A stretch of DNA of 59,234 nt from positions 1-59,234 of the forward strand of contig DXGH01000061.1 in NCBI GenBank assembly GCA_019114005.1. Reading direction: 5' to 3'. The notes under the pieces were generated by a model. That model did not search any database and was not told the origin of the DNA. It saw only the letters and a program-made list of their open reading frames with translations. The position numbers and the translations under genes were made by a program. Positions within the stretch are counted from its first letter, which is position 1; the number at the start of each line of letters is the position of its first letter. Positions 41,869-50,335 of the stretch are shown here, in pieces. The stretch comes from Candidatus Acetatifactor stercoripullorum. Lineage in GTDB: Bacteria > Bacillota > Clostridia > Lachnospirales > Lachnospiraceae.

Positions 41869-42474
41869 ATGAGGTTTATAAAAGAATTGAGAGAATTGAA
41901 ATGGAACGCGCTGCTTTTGGCGGCCTTTGACATTCTGCTTGGGGCGGTGCTTTTGATTTTCCCGGAGACCACGGCCAATACGCTGGGATATCTGATCGGT
42001 ATTGTGCTGATTGTAGCCGGAGCGGTGTCCATGATCTGCTATCTTTTGCGGGAGGCCCATCAAAATTATTATCACAATGATTTTGTGACCGGACTGGTGG
42101 AAATTGCGCTGGGCTGCATCGTGCTTTACAAGGTAGAATGGATTATCTCCGTGATTCCCTTTATCATGGGGCTTTTGGTGCTCATCAGCGGCTGCAGCAA
42201 GCTTCAGGATGTGATTGACATGAAGCGCATGGAGTGCGGGAATTGGGTCGGCATGCTGATTTTAGCCATTGTGAATGTGATTGTGGGGATCGTGCTGGTG
42301 TGCAATCCTTTTGAGGCGGCAGTCCTTTTGTTCCGGCTTATCGGGCTTGCCCTTATTTTCAGCGGTGTTACGGATTGCGCTGTGATTTTTTATTTTGCCC
42401 GGAAAATGAAGCATTATTTTGACGACCTGGAGAGAGCGCAGCAGCATTTTAAAGAGCTGGAAGAGGAGCGCTGA
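41869..42474 (+). CDS. DUF308 (HdeD-like) membrane protein
   Basis: About 201 residues from the ATG at 41869. Six membrane helices in three pairs (about 12-32, 38-58, 70-88, 92-108, 126-145, 150-172) with the repeated pattern LLLAAFDILLGAVLL, IVNVIVGIVLV, typical of DUF308/HdeD proteins. The C-terminus is a short charged helix (FDDLERAQQHFKEL). In E. coli HdeD is linked to acid stress, but the general function is unknown. It lies between the SEC-C and CBS genes on the same strand, with no clear promoter of its own. Confidence 0.78.
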   Translation: MRFIKELRELKWNALLLAAFDILLGAVLLIFPETTANTLGYLIGIVLIVAGAVSMICYLLREAHQNYYHNDFVTGLVEIALGCIVLYKVEWIISVIPFIMGLLVLISGCSKLQDVIDMKRMECGNWVGMLILAIVNVIVGIVLVCNPFEAAVLLFRLIGLALIFSGVTDCAVIFYFARKMKHYFDDLERAQQHFKELEEER

Positions 42475-42505
42475 ACAGGGAAAGAGATAACAAAGGAGAA
42501 AAGCG

Positions 42506-42913
42506 GTGAACATTGCATCTTTTTTACAGCCAAAGGCAGAGGTTACCTATCTGCGGGATGACATGACCATACGCCAGGGCCTGGAGAAGCTGAAAAGAAG
42601 CGGCTACACGGCAGTCCCTGTGATCGACAGTGAGGACAGATATGTGGGCGTGATCAGCGAAGGGGACTTTCTCTGGCATATTTTAAGCAGGAACGACACT
42701 CTGGAGGAGATTACCATGAAGCGGCTGGAGCGGGGCGGTATAAGAAATATCCTGCAGAGCGGAAAGGTAAAGGCGGTATGTATTGATACGGACATGGAGG
42801 AGCTTTTGGAGCAGGCGAAAAATCAGAATTTCGTTCCTGTGGTGGATGACAGAAATGTTTTTATCGGTATTATAACCAGGAGAGACATCATAAAGTACTT
42901 TGTTAGCCTTTGA
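42506..42913 (+). CDS. CBS-domain protein
   Basis: 135 residues from a GTG at 42506 with AAAGGAG eight bases upstream. Two CBS domains fill the protein: the first around SGYTAVPVIDSEDRYVGVISEGDF and the second around NQNFVPVVDDRNVFIGIITRRDI. Such stand-alone pairs usually bind adenine nucleotides and act as sensors. It sits just before apt and the Rel gene, which also deal with adenine nucleotides and (p)ppGpp. The promoter of apt overlaps its stop codon, so it is probably read separately. Confidence 0.88.
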   Translation: MNIASFLQPKAEVTYLRDDMTIRQGLEKLKRSGYTAVPVIDSEDRYVGVISEGDFLWHILSRNDTLEEITMKRLERGGIRNILQSGKVKAVCIDTDMEELLEQAKNQNFVPVVDDRNVFIGIITRRDIIKYFVSL

Positions 42914-42938
42914 CTTTCAGGGGAAAAGATTATATAAT
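42910..42938 (+). promoter_or_regulatory. Near-consensus promoter of apt-rel
   Basis: TTGACT (42910-42915), 17-bp spacer, perfect TATAAT (42933-42938). The TGA stop of the CBS gene (42911-42913) lies inside the -35 box. Confidence 0.88.
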
Positions 42939-42982
42939 CATCTATGTGTCAGGAAAATACGGAAATGAGGTAAGATTTCATC

Positions 42983-43507
42983 ATGAAAAAGTTGGAGGAA
43001 TACGTAAAGAGTATACCGGACTTCCCGGAGAAGGGAATTATTTTCCGGGACGTGACAAGCGTTCTGCAGGATGCGGAGGGACTTCATCTGGCCATCGACA
43101 CCATGGAGGACATGATAAAGGATTTGGAGTATGACGTGGTGGCGGGACCGGAATCCAGAGGATTTATTTTTGGAACGCCTATTGCGTATAATAACAGAAA
43201 GCCCTTTGTGCTGATCCGTAAGCAAGGAAAGCTTCCCAGAGAGACGGTATCTATTTCCTATGATTTGGAGTATGGGCAGTCTGTCATTGAAATGCACAAG
43301 GACAGCATAAAGCCGGGACAGAGGGTATTGATCGTAGACGACCTGATCGCCACGGGCGGAACCACGGAGGCTATGATTAAGCTGATAGAATCCCTGGGCG
43401 GCCAGGTAGTGGGCATTGTGGTGCTGATGGAGCTGGCTGGACTCTGCGGACGGGAGAGAATTAAGGGCTATCGTCTGGAGTCGGCCATTTGTTATCCGGG
43501 AAAATAG
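42983..43507 (+). CDS. apt: Adenine phosphoribosyltransferase
   Basis: 174 residues, full length. The N-terminal FPEKGIIFRD and AGPESRGFIFG are Apt signatures, and the PRPP-binding loop is VLIVDDLIATGGT. Apt makes AMP from adenine and PRPP for salvage. It is transcribed from the strong promoter just upstream, together with the rel gene 27 bases downstream; the apt-rel order is common in Firmicutes. The product therefore stands next to the enzyme that makes and breaks (p)ppGpp, which controls purine metabolism. Confidence 0.96.
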   Translation: MKKLEEYVKSIPDFPEKGIIFRDVTSVLQDAEGLHLAIDTMEDMIKDLEYDVVAGPESRGFIFGTPIAYNNRKPFVLIRKQGKLPRETVSISYDLEYGQSVIEMHKDSIKPGQRVLIVDDLIATGGTTEAMIKLIESLGGQVVGIVVLMELAGLCGRERIKGYRLESAICYPGK

Positions 43508-43534
43508 ACATGGGGCAAGACATGGAGCAGGCTT

Positions 43535-45841
43535 ATGACAGAAGAAAAAAACGAGGTTATTTTTGACGACGGGAAAATAAGCAGAGCAGAGGAATTTGTG
43601 AATCCTGATGAGCTGTATCAGGAGCTTATTAAGCGTGTGCAGAAATACCACCCAAGCGATGATATATCCATGATTGCCAAGGCATATAAGGTGGCCGGTG
43701 AGGCGCACAAGAACCAGTTTCGAAAGTCGGGAGAGCCTTACATCATTCATCCCCTTAACGTGGCTTTGATATTGGCGGATCTCGAAATGGATAAGGAGAC
43801 CATTGTGGCGGGGCTTCTTCATGATGTGGTGGAGGACACCGTTATGACGGAGGAAGACCTGATAAGGGAGTTTGGCGAGGATGTGGCGCTGCTTGTGGAC
43901 GGCGTTACCAAGCTGGAAAAGCTTCCCCTTTCCGGAAATGGGGAACAGTCCGACGCCAAGCTGGAAATGCAGGCGGAAAATCTCCGAAAAATGTTTCTGG
44001 CCATGGCAAAGGATATCCGTGTTATTTTGATCAAGCTGGCGGACCGTCTTCACAATATGCGCACCCTAAAATATAAAAATCCTGAGAGCCAGCAGCGCAT
44101 TGCCAAGGAAACGCTGGAAATTTACTGCCCCATTGCCCAGAGACTGGGTATCAGCAAGATCAAAACGGAGCTGGACGACTTGTCCCTAAAATATCTGGAG
44201 CCAGAGGTTTATTACGATCTGGTGGACAAAATTGCCGTGCGCAAAAGTGTCCGGGAAAAATATATCCAGAGTATTGTGGATGAGGTCAGCGAGCACATTG
44301 CCAATGCAGGCATCAAGGCAAAGGTGGACGGGCGGGTAAAGCATTTCTTCAGCATCTATAAAAAGATGAAAAACCAGAATAAAACCCTGGATCAGATTTA
44401 CGATCTGTTTGCCGTCCGGATCATTGTAGACACCGTGAAGGACTGCTATGCAGCCCTGGGCGTTATCCATGAAATGTATAAGCCTATTCCGGGGCGGTTT
44501 AAGGATTATATCGCCATGCCCAAGCCCAATATGTACCAGTCTCTGCACACTACGCTGATTGGCACCAACGGACAGCCCTTTGAGATACAGATCAGAACCT
44601 TTGAAATGCACAAGGCGGCGGAATACGGTATTGCAGCCCATTGGAAATATAAGGAGGCCTCCGACGGCAAAAAGGTGGAGACCCAGGAGGAGGAAAAGCT
44701 GGTCTGGCTGCGCCAGATTCTGGAGTGGCAGAGGGATATGTCTGACAACAGGGAATTTATGAACCTGTTAAAGAATGACCTGGATTTGTTCTCTGACAGT
44801 GTGTACTGCTTTACTCCTACAGGAGAGGTGAAGAACCTTCCGGCGGGGTCTACGCCCATTGATTTTGCCTATAGCATTCATTCGGCTGTGGGAAATAAGA
44901 TGGTGGGAGCAAGAGTGAACGGCAGGCTTGTCACCATCGACTATGAGATCAAAAACGGAGACCGCATTGAGATCATTACCTCTCAAAACTCAAAGGGCCC
45001 CAGCCGGGACTGGCTGAATCTGGTAAAAAGCACTCAGGCCAAAAATAAGATCAACCAATGGTTTAAGAATGAGCTGAAGGAAGACAATATCATCAAGGGC
45101 AGAGAGCTTCTCCAGTCCTACTGCAAAACAAAATCCATCAACCTCTCCAGCCTGTTAAAGCAAAGCTACATGGAAGCGGTGATGCGAAAGTACGGCTTCA
45201 GGGACTGGGATTCGGTGCTGGCCGCCATTGGACACGGAGCTCTGAAAGAGGGACAGATTGTAAATAAGCTTCACGAGCTGTATGACAGAGAGCACAAGAA
45301 GGAGTTGACAAACGAGGAGGTGCTGGCCAATATTGCGGCCAATACGGATACCCTGCCCTTGATGCACGCCAGAACCAAGTCAAAAAGCGGCATTGTGGTA
45401 AAGGGAATCGCCGATTTGTCGGTGCGCTTTTCCAAGTGCTGCTCCCCTGTGCCGGGGGATGAGATCGTGGGCTTTGTCACCCGGGGGAGAGGCATCTCCA
45501 TACACAGGACGGACTGCATCAATATCATTAATCTGCCGGAAATAGAGAGAGCCAGATTGATCGATGCAGAATGGCAGGCGCCAGAGGATGCGTCCGCCGA
45601 GAAGTATGTGGCGGAGATTAAAATTTTTGCAAACAACAGAAATGGTCTGCTGGCAGATATTTCCAAGGCGCTGACAGAGAAAAATATAGATATTCTGTCT
45701 ATGAACACCCGAACCAGCAAGCAGGGAATTGCCACACTGCAGACCACCTTCGAGGTTGGAAGCAGAGAAGAGCTAAACCGGGTAATAGATAAGATAAGAG
45801 GAATTGAGAGTGTGATTGATATCGAAAGGACGACCGGATGA
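43535..45841 (+). CDS. rel: Bifunctional (p)ppGpp synthetase/hydrolase (Rel/SpoT type)
   Basis: 768 residues with the full Rel layout: HD hydrolase domain (HDVVED near residue 95), synthetase domain with RFKDYIAMPK and YQSLHTTLIG (about 325-350), TGS domain (CFTPTGEVKNLPAGSTPIDFAY, about 430-490) and C-terminal ACT domain (about 690-768). The RXKD motif in the synthetase, rather than EXDD, marks a bifunctional enzyme, and the hydrolase residues look intact. It makes pppGpp and ppGpp on starved ribosomes and degrades them. It is cotranscribed with apt. The stop codon overlaps the start of the MBL hydrolase gene. Confidence 0.96.
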   Translation: MTEEKNEVIFDDGKISRAEEFVNPDELYQELIKRVQKYHPSDDISMIAKAYKVAGEAHKNQFRKSGEPYIIHPLNVALILADLEMDKETIVAGLLHDVVEDTVMTEEDLIREFGEDVALLVDGVTKLEKLPLSGNGEQSDAKLEMQAENLRKMFLAMAKDIRVILIKLADRLHNMRTLKYKNPESQQRIAKETLEIYCPIAQRLGISKIKTELDDLSLKYLEPEVYYDLVDKIAVRKSVREKYIQSIVDEVSEHIANAGIKAKVDGRVKHFFSIYKKMKNQNKTLDQIYDLFAVRIIVDTVKDCYAALGVIHEMYKPIPGRFKDYIAMPKPNMYQSLHTTLIGTNGQPFEIQIRTFEMHKAAEYGIAAHWKYKEASDGKKVETQEEEKLVWLRQILEWQRDMSDNREFMNLLKNDLDLFSDSVYCFTPTGEVKNLPAGSTPIDFAYSIHSAVGNKMVGARVNGRLVTIDYEIKNGDRIEIITSQNSKGPSRDWLNLVKSTQAKNKINQWFKNELKEDNIIKGRELLQSYCKTKSINLSSLLKQSYMEAVMRKYGFRDWDSVLAAIGHGALKEGQIVNKLHELYDREHKKELTNEEVLANIAANTDTLPLMHARTKSKSGIVVKGIADLSVRFSKCCSPVPGDEIVGFVTRGRGISIHRTDCINIINLPEIERARLIDAEWQAPEDASAEKYVAEIKIFANNRNGLLADISKALTEKNIDILSMNTRTSKQGIATLQTTFEVGSREELNRVIDKIRGIESVIDIERTTG

Positions 45842-46503
45842 TGGGTGAAATAAAAATCGGGAGAATGGTGCTGGGATCATGCCAGACGAATTGCTATTTT
45901 TTATACAGGACAGGAGACAGCCGGGTTCTTGTGGCCGATCCCGCAGATCAGGGGGCGGCAATCTTTGACACTCTGAAGAAAAATGGATTTTGCGTTGAGG
46001 GCATTTTGCTGACCCACGGACATTTTGACCACATTTGGGGCTGTGAAGAGCTGCGAAAACGGGCAAACGAGGATGCGGCGGAGCGGGGAGCGGAGCCTGT
46101 GCTTGTCTATGCCTGCGAGGCGGAGAGAGCGCTTTTGGGCGACGCTGTGAAAAATGTGTCCAAGATGGCGGGCAGACCCTGTACCCTGGAGGCGGACGTT
46201 TATGTGAAGGACGGGGAGGAGATTGCTGTGGCGGGAATGACCTGCAGAGTGATTGCTACTCCGGGACACACGGCGGGGGGCTGCTGCTATTATTTTGAGG
46301 AGGCCGGTTTTCTTCTGTGCGGCGACACCATTTTTCTGGAATCTGTGGGAAGGACGGATTTTCCCACAGGAAGCATGGGAACCTTGATCCGCTCCATAAA
46401 GGAGAAGATTTTTACCCTTCCTGAGGAGACCAAGCTTTACCCGGGACATGGGGATGGCACCACAGTGGGCCATGAAAAGAGCTATAATCCTTTCTGCGTA
46501 TAG
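45838..46503 (+). CDS. Metallo-beta-lactamase-fold hydrolase (glyoxalase II-like)
   Basis: 221 residues. The metal-binding motif THGHFDH, the second ligand GHT in TPGHTAGG, the Asp in LLCGDTIF and the last His in YPGHGDGT make a full zinc site of glyoxalase II type. It lacks the glyoxalase II C-terminal substrate domain, so it belongs to the small MBL hydrolases common in Clostridia; the substrate is unknown. Its ATG at 45838 overlaps the end of the rel gene (ATGA), so the two are probably translated together. It is followed by a clear terminator. Confidence 0.9.
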   Translation: MMGEIKIGRMVLGSCQTNCYFLYRTGDSRVLVADPADQGAAIFDTLKKNGFCVEGILLTHGHFDHIWGCEELRKRANEDAAERGAEPVLVYACEAERALLGDAVKNVSKMAGRPCTLEADVYVKDGEEIAVAGMTCRVIATPGHTAGGCCYYFEEAGFLLCGDTIFLESVGRTDFPTGSMGTLIRSIKEKIFTLPEETKLYPGHGDGTTVGHEKSYNPFCV

Positions 46504-46526
46504 CTTGCAGAAAAATAGTTTTGAAC

Positions 46527-46556
46527 AAAATCGCAGCGCTTTGCTGCGATTTTTGC
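46527..46556 (+). terminator. Rho-independent terminator of the apt-rel unit
   Basis: AAAATCGCAGC (46527-46537) and GCTGCGATTTT (46543-46553) form a perfect 11-bp stem with a five-base loop and a T-run. It ends the apt-rel-MBL unit. Two further small hairpins (46580-46606, and GCCGC/GCGGC at 46621-46634) lie between it and hemZ. Confidence 0.9.
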
Positions 46557-46650
46557 AGACCAGAAAAGGGAGATACAATCCGGAATTTGTGCTGCCGCAC
46601 AAAGTTCCTTCTGATTACAAAGCCGCTCACGCGGCAGAATGAGAGGAAAA

Positions 46651-48132
46651 ATGGAATCTACATTGCTTGTAAGCTTAAATGATCCCTCCTTTGAATATGA
46701 TGTGCACGCGCTGGTGAAGGCCTTTTATCCTGACAGGAACGTGAAGGTGCTTTCCGGAGAGAGGGAGGAGAATTTTTTTGCGGAAATTGAGATAGGGGAA
46801 GGCGGCGCCAGAATCTGCCTGGAGGGACGAGAGCATAAGTGGCAGGCGAAAGAAGAGGAGAAAAGGTCTGTACCGGAGACCAGGGGCGACTTTAAAAATG
46901 GCTTTAAGGCATTTCTCTATGAGGTGCTTAGCAGGGAAACCGGAAGAAAGCTGCCCTGGGGGAACCTGACGGGAATCCGGCCCACGAAAATTGCATACGG
47001 AATGCTGGAGCAGGGAAAGAACAGACAGGAGATCATGGACTACTTAGAGGATAAACACTTTGTCAGTGGAGAAAAAGCTGCTCTCAGCATTGATATCGCA
47101 GAGAGGGAGCGGGAAATCCTGTCAAAGATATTATGCGGGGACAAAGGCGATAGTCAGGGATATAGTCGAGACTTTAGCCTTGGCTATAGTCTTTATGTAG
47201 GCATTCCTTTCTGTCCCACCACCTGCCTGTATTGTTCCTTTACCTCTTATCCCATTGGGGGATACCGTAAGATAGTGGACCGCTATGTGGACTGTCTCTT
47301 AAAGGAACTGGAATATGTGGCCCGCAAATACCAGGGAAAGCGGCTTGACTGTGTATATATAGGAGGGGGAACCCCCACCACGCTGGAGGCGGAGCAATTA
47401 GACAGACTGCTTTCGGGGATAAAGCATTTTTTTGATTTTTCCCAGGTGAAGGAATTTACGGTGGAGGCCGGAAGGGCGGACAGCATTACGAAGGAAAAGC
47501 TTTCCGTGCTTAAGGAAAAGGGAGTGGACCGCATTTCCGTCAATCCTCAGACCATGAAGCAGGAGACCCTGGATCGAATCGGCAGAAAGGCTTCAGTGGA
47601 GCAGGTGGAGGCGGCCTTCTTTTTGGCACGGCAGATGGGCTTTGACAACATCAACATGGATTTGATTTTAGGACTTCCAGGAGAGCTTGCACAGGATGTG
47701 CAGCACACCATAGACCGGGTGGCAGAGCTTGGCCCGGACAGCCTTACGGTGCATTCCCTGGCGGTAAAGCGGGCCTCTAAGCTGAACCAATGGATACAGG
47801 AAAACGGAATCTCCATGCTCAAAAACACGGACGAAACCATGGAGATTGCAGCAAAGGGGGCAAGGCGGCTTCACATGGAGCCCTACTATCTGTACCGCCA
47901 GAAAAACATATCAGGAAATTTTGAAAATGTAGGCTATGCAAGGCCGGGGAAATACGGGCTTTACAATATTTTGATTATGGAAGAGAAGCAGACCATCATA
48001 GCCTGCGGCGCGGGAAGCATCTCAAAGCTTGTGCTGCCGGACGGCAGGATTGAACGCGTCAGCAATGTGAAGGACGTGACGCTTTACATTGAGAAAATTG
48101 ATGAGATGATTCAGCGCAAGGAAGCATTTTAA
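46651..48132 (+). CDS. hemZ: Radical SAM coproporphyrinogen dehydrogenase-like protein HemZ
   Basis: About 493 residues from the ATG at 46651, with GAGAGG upstream; an ATG 12 bases earlier is in frame. The radical SAM cluster motif is FCPTTCLYCSF (Cys188, Cys192, Cys195), followed by YIGGGTPTTL. Family-specific NLTGIRPTKI lies at about residue 105. Such clostridial HemZ proteins are annotated as oxygen-independent coproporphyrinogen III oxidases, but many have not been shown to make haem and no other haem gene is seen here. It acts in the cytoplasm. The yhfC gene follows 19 bases later. Confidence 0.88.
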   Translation: MESTLLVSLNDPSFEYDVHALVKAFYPDRNVKVLSGEREENFFAEIEIGEGGARICLEGREHKWQAKEEEKRSVPETRGDFKNGFKAFLYEVLSRETGRKLPWGNLTGIRPTKIAYGMLEQGKNRQEIMDYLEDKHFVSGEKAALSIDIAEREREILSKILCGDKGDSQGYSRDFSLGYSLYVGIPFCPTTCLYCSFTSYPIGGYRKIVDRYVDCLLKELEYVARKYQGKRLDCVYIGGGTPTTLEAEQLDRLLSGIKHFFDFSQVKEFTVEAGRADSITKEKLSVLKEKGVDRISVNPQTMKQETLDRIGRKASVEQVEAAFFLARQMGFDNINMDLILGLPGELAQDVQHTIDRVAELGPDSLTVHSLAVKRASKLNQWIQENGISMLKNTDETMEIAAKGARRLHMEPYYLYRQKNISGNFENVGYARPGKYGLYNILIMEEKQTIIACGAGSISKLVLPDGRIERVSNVKDVTLYIEKIDEMIQRKEAF

Positions 48133-48151
48133 GGGAAAGGGAGGACGGCGT

Positions 48152-48985
48152 ATGGTACCGGCGGCAACAGTTATAACAGTTTCCATCACATTATTTATCT
48201 GTCTGGTTTTACCTGTGATCGTGTATCTTGTATATGGCGTAAAAAACAAGGGAAAGGGGGTCTGGACGGCATGGCTTTTGGGAGCGGCGGGCTTTTTCGT
48301 ATTCCAGATTCTCTTAAGAATCCCCATTTTAAGCGTGCTTTCCATGACTTCCTGGTTTACGGCCTTTGCAGCAGAACACTATGTATGGTACTGCCTGCTT
48401 CTGGCCCTTACGGCGGGACTGTTTGAGGCGGCGGGCAGATATATTGCAGCCAAGCTTATGGGGAAAAAGCTGACCTATGTAAGAGGCCTGGCGGCAGGCT
48501 TAGGCCACGGCAGCATTGAGGCGATGGTGATCGTAGGGCTGACCTATATCAACAATTTAGCGTACATTATCATGATCAACACAGGAAGCTTCGACGCAGT
48601 GATAGAGCAGACGGCGGCGCTGGGGGTGGATACCACACAGCTTCTTATGGTGAAGGAGAGTCTGGTGAGTGCGAATCCGGGCATATTTCTGTTAGCGGGC
48701 TATGAAAGAGTTCTCACTGTAATCCTGCATATTGCGTTAAGTATGATTGTCTGCTATTTTGTCAGCCAGAAAAAGGATATTGTGGGCGTTGTGGCATGTG
48801 TCCTGATTCACGGGACAGTTGACTTTATAGTGGCCCTGGTAAACGGCATGGCAGCGGAATATCTGGGCAATGTGATATCTGCGTCTTTGGCGTATATTAT
48901 TATATATACCTTCCTGACAGCAGTGGCGGCGTTGTCTGTAATAGTCATCCGCCGGTTCCGTTTGCGCTGGGCAACTGCGGCTTGA
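48152..48985 (+). CDS. YhfC-type intramembrane metalloprotease-like protein
   Basis: 277 residues with about seven membrane helices. The family motifs are FEAAGRY (about residue 91), GLGHGSIEA (about 117) and HGTVDF near the C-terminus (about 228); these Glu and His residues in the membrane resemble a metalloprotease site of the YhfC group (PF10086, from memory). The role is unknown. The ATG has GGGAGG ten bases upstream. The TGA stop at 48983-48985 lies inside the -35 box of the hisS promoter. Confidence 0.82.
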   Translation: MVPAATVITVSITLFICLVLPVIVYLVYGVKNKGKGVWTAWLLGAAGFFVFQILLRIPILSVLSMTSWFTAFAAEHYVWYCLLLALTAGLFEAAGRYIAAKLMGKKLTYVRGLAAGLGHGSIEAMVIVGLTYINNLAYIIMINTGSFDAVIEQTAALGVDTTQLLMVKESLVSANPGIFLLAGYERVLTVILHIALSMIVCYFVSQKKDIVGVVACVLIHGTVDFIVALVNGMAAEYLGNVISASLAYIIIYTFLTAVAALSVIVIRRFRLRWATAA

Positions 48986-49010
48986 CAGCATCCCGGAAAA
49001 ACTATATCAT
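48982..49010 (+). promoter_or_regulatory. Promoter of hisS-aspS
   Basis: A perfect TTGACA (48982-48987), 17-bp spacer and TATCAT (49005-49010). The stop of yhfC lies within the -35 box. The leader to hisS is short and contains no T-box. Confidence 0.85.
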
Positions 49011-49045
49011 GGAATAGATAAATTTGGATGAAAGCGAGAGAAGGC

Positions 49046-50308
49046 ATGGCACTTAGCAAGAAGCCTGTGACAGGCATGAAGGACATTCTGCCGGAGGAAA
49101 TGCAGATTAGGGATTATGTGATAGGCGTGATCAAGGATACCTACGGCAGGTTTGGATTTACGTCCATAGAGACTCCCTGTGTGGAAAATATTGCAAATTT
49201 GACCAGCAGGCAGGGCGGCGATAACGAGAAGCTGATTTTTAAGATTCTGAAGCGTGGGGAAAAGCTGAATGTGGAGGAGGCCGTATCCGAGGAGGAGGTT
49301 GTAGACAGCGGGCTTCGCTATGATCTGACTGTGCCCCTGGTGCGCTATTATTCCAACAACGCGGCGAAGCTTCCCACTCCCTTTAAGGCGCTGCAGATGG
49401 GAAATGTCTGGCGGGCGGACAGGCCCCAGAGGGGAAGATTCCGCCAGTTTATGCAATGCGACATAGATATTCTGGGAGAGCCCTCCAATCTGGCGGAGAT
49501 TGAGCTGATTTTAGCCACCACAACCACCCTGGGCAGGCTGGGCTTTCAGAAATTCCAGATACGAATCAACGACAGAAGGATACTGAAGGCCATGGCGGCG
49601 TACAGCGGCTTTGCCGAGAAGGATTTTGACAGCGTATTTATCACTCTGGATAAGATGGATAAGATCGGCCTTCCCGGTGTGGAAAAGGAGCTTTTGGACA
49701 ACGGCTTTGAAAAGGGCTGCGTGGAAAAATATCTGGCCCTGTTTGAGGGACTTTCCAAGGCAGGGGACGGCATAGCCTATCTGGCGGATGCGCTGGGGGA
49801 TTTTCTGGAGCCGGAGGTAAAAGGAGGACTGCAGGAGATCATAACAAGCGTAGAGGCCGCAAAGAGCGCTGACTTTGAGATGGTGTTTGACGCTGCCTTA
49901 GTGAGAGGAATGTCCTATTACACGGGAACTATCTTTGAGATAGCCATTCCGGAATTTGGCGGAAGCTGCGGGGGAGGCGGGCGCTATGACAAAATGGTTG
50001 GAAAATTTACCGGGAATGATGTGCCGGCCTGTGGTTTTTCCATTGGCTTTGAACGGATTATCATGTTGCTTATGGAGAATGGCTTTCAGGTACCCAAGAA
50101 GCCGAAAAAGGTCGCCTATCTGATTGAAAAGGGCGTGGAGGCAGACACCCTGGGGCAGATCATTCGAAAGGCCCAGGAGGCCAGAAAAGACGGCAGCCAG
50201 GTGCTGGTGGTGCGTATGAACAAAAACAAAAAATTCCAAAAGGAGCAGCTGGAAAAAGAGGGCTATGAGGAATTTGTGGAATTTTATAAGAATCCCCTTA
50301 AAAATTAA
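49046..50308 (+). CDS. hisS: Histidyl-tRNA synthetase
   Basis: About 420 residues. Class II motif 2 reads VWRADRPQRGRFRQF, and the histidine A motif LVRGMSYYTGTIFE and the C-terminal anticodon-binding domain (from about 325) are present. The enzyme charges tRNA-His in the cytoplasm. The start is uncertain: the ATG at 49046 (MALSKKPVTGMKDI, the usual HisS start) is favoured over that at 49028 because of homology, though the purine-rich GCGAGAGAAGG is close to it. aspS follows 27 bases later, the common hisS-aspS pair of Firmicutes. Confidence 0.95.
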   Translation: MALSKKPVTGMKDILPEEMQIRDYVIGVIKDTYGRFGFTSIETPCVENIANLTSRQGGDNEKLIFKILKRGEKLNVEEAVSEEEVVDSGLRYDLTVPLVRYYSNNAAKLPTPFKALQMGNVWRADRPQRGRFRQFMQCDIDILGEPSNLAEIELILATTTTLGRLGFQKFQIRINDRRILKAMAAYSGFAEKDFDSVFITLDKMDKIGLPGVEKELLDNGFEKGCVEKYLALFEGLSKAGDGIAYLADALGDFLEPEVKGGLQEIITSVEAAKSADFEMVFDAALVRGMSYYTGTIFEIAIPEFGGSCGGGGRYDKMVGKFTGNDVPACGFSIGFERIIMLLMENGFQVPKKPKKVAYLIEKGVEADTLGQIIRKAQEARKDGSQVLVVRMNKNKKFQKEQLEKEGYEEFVEFYKNPLKN

Positions 50309-50335
50309 AAGTGCGGACGAAGAGAGAGGTAAATT

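Noticed and set aside
48986..49045. T-box riboswitch before hisS
   Set aside because: The leader is only about 30 bases after the promoter, with no T-box sequence or stem.
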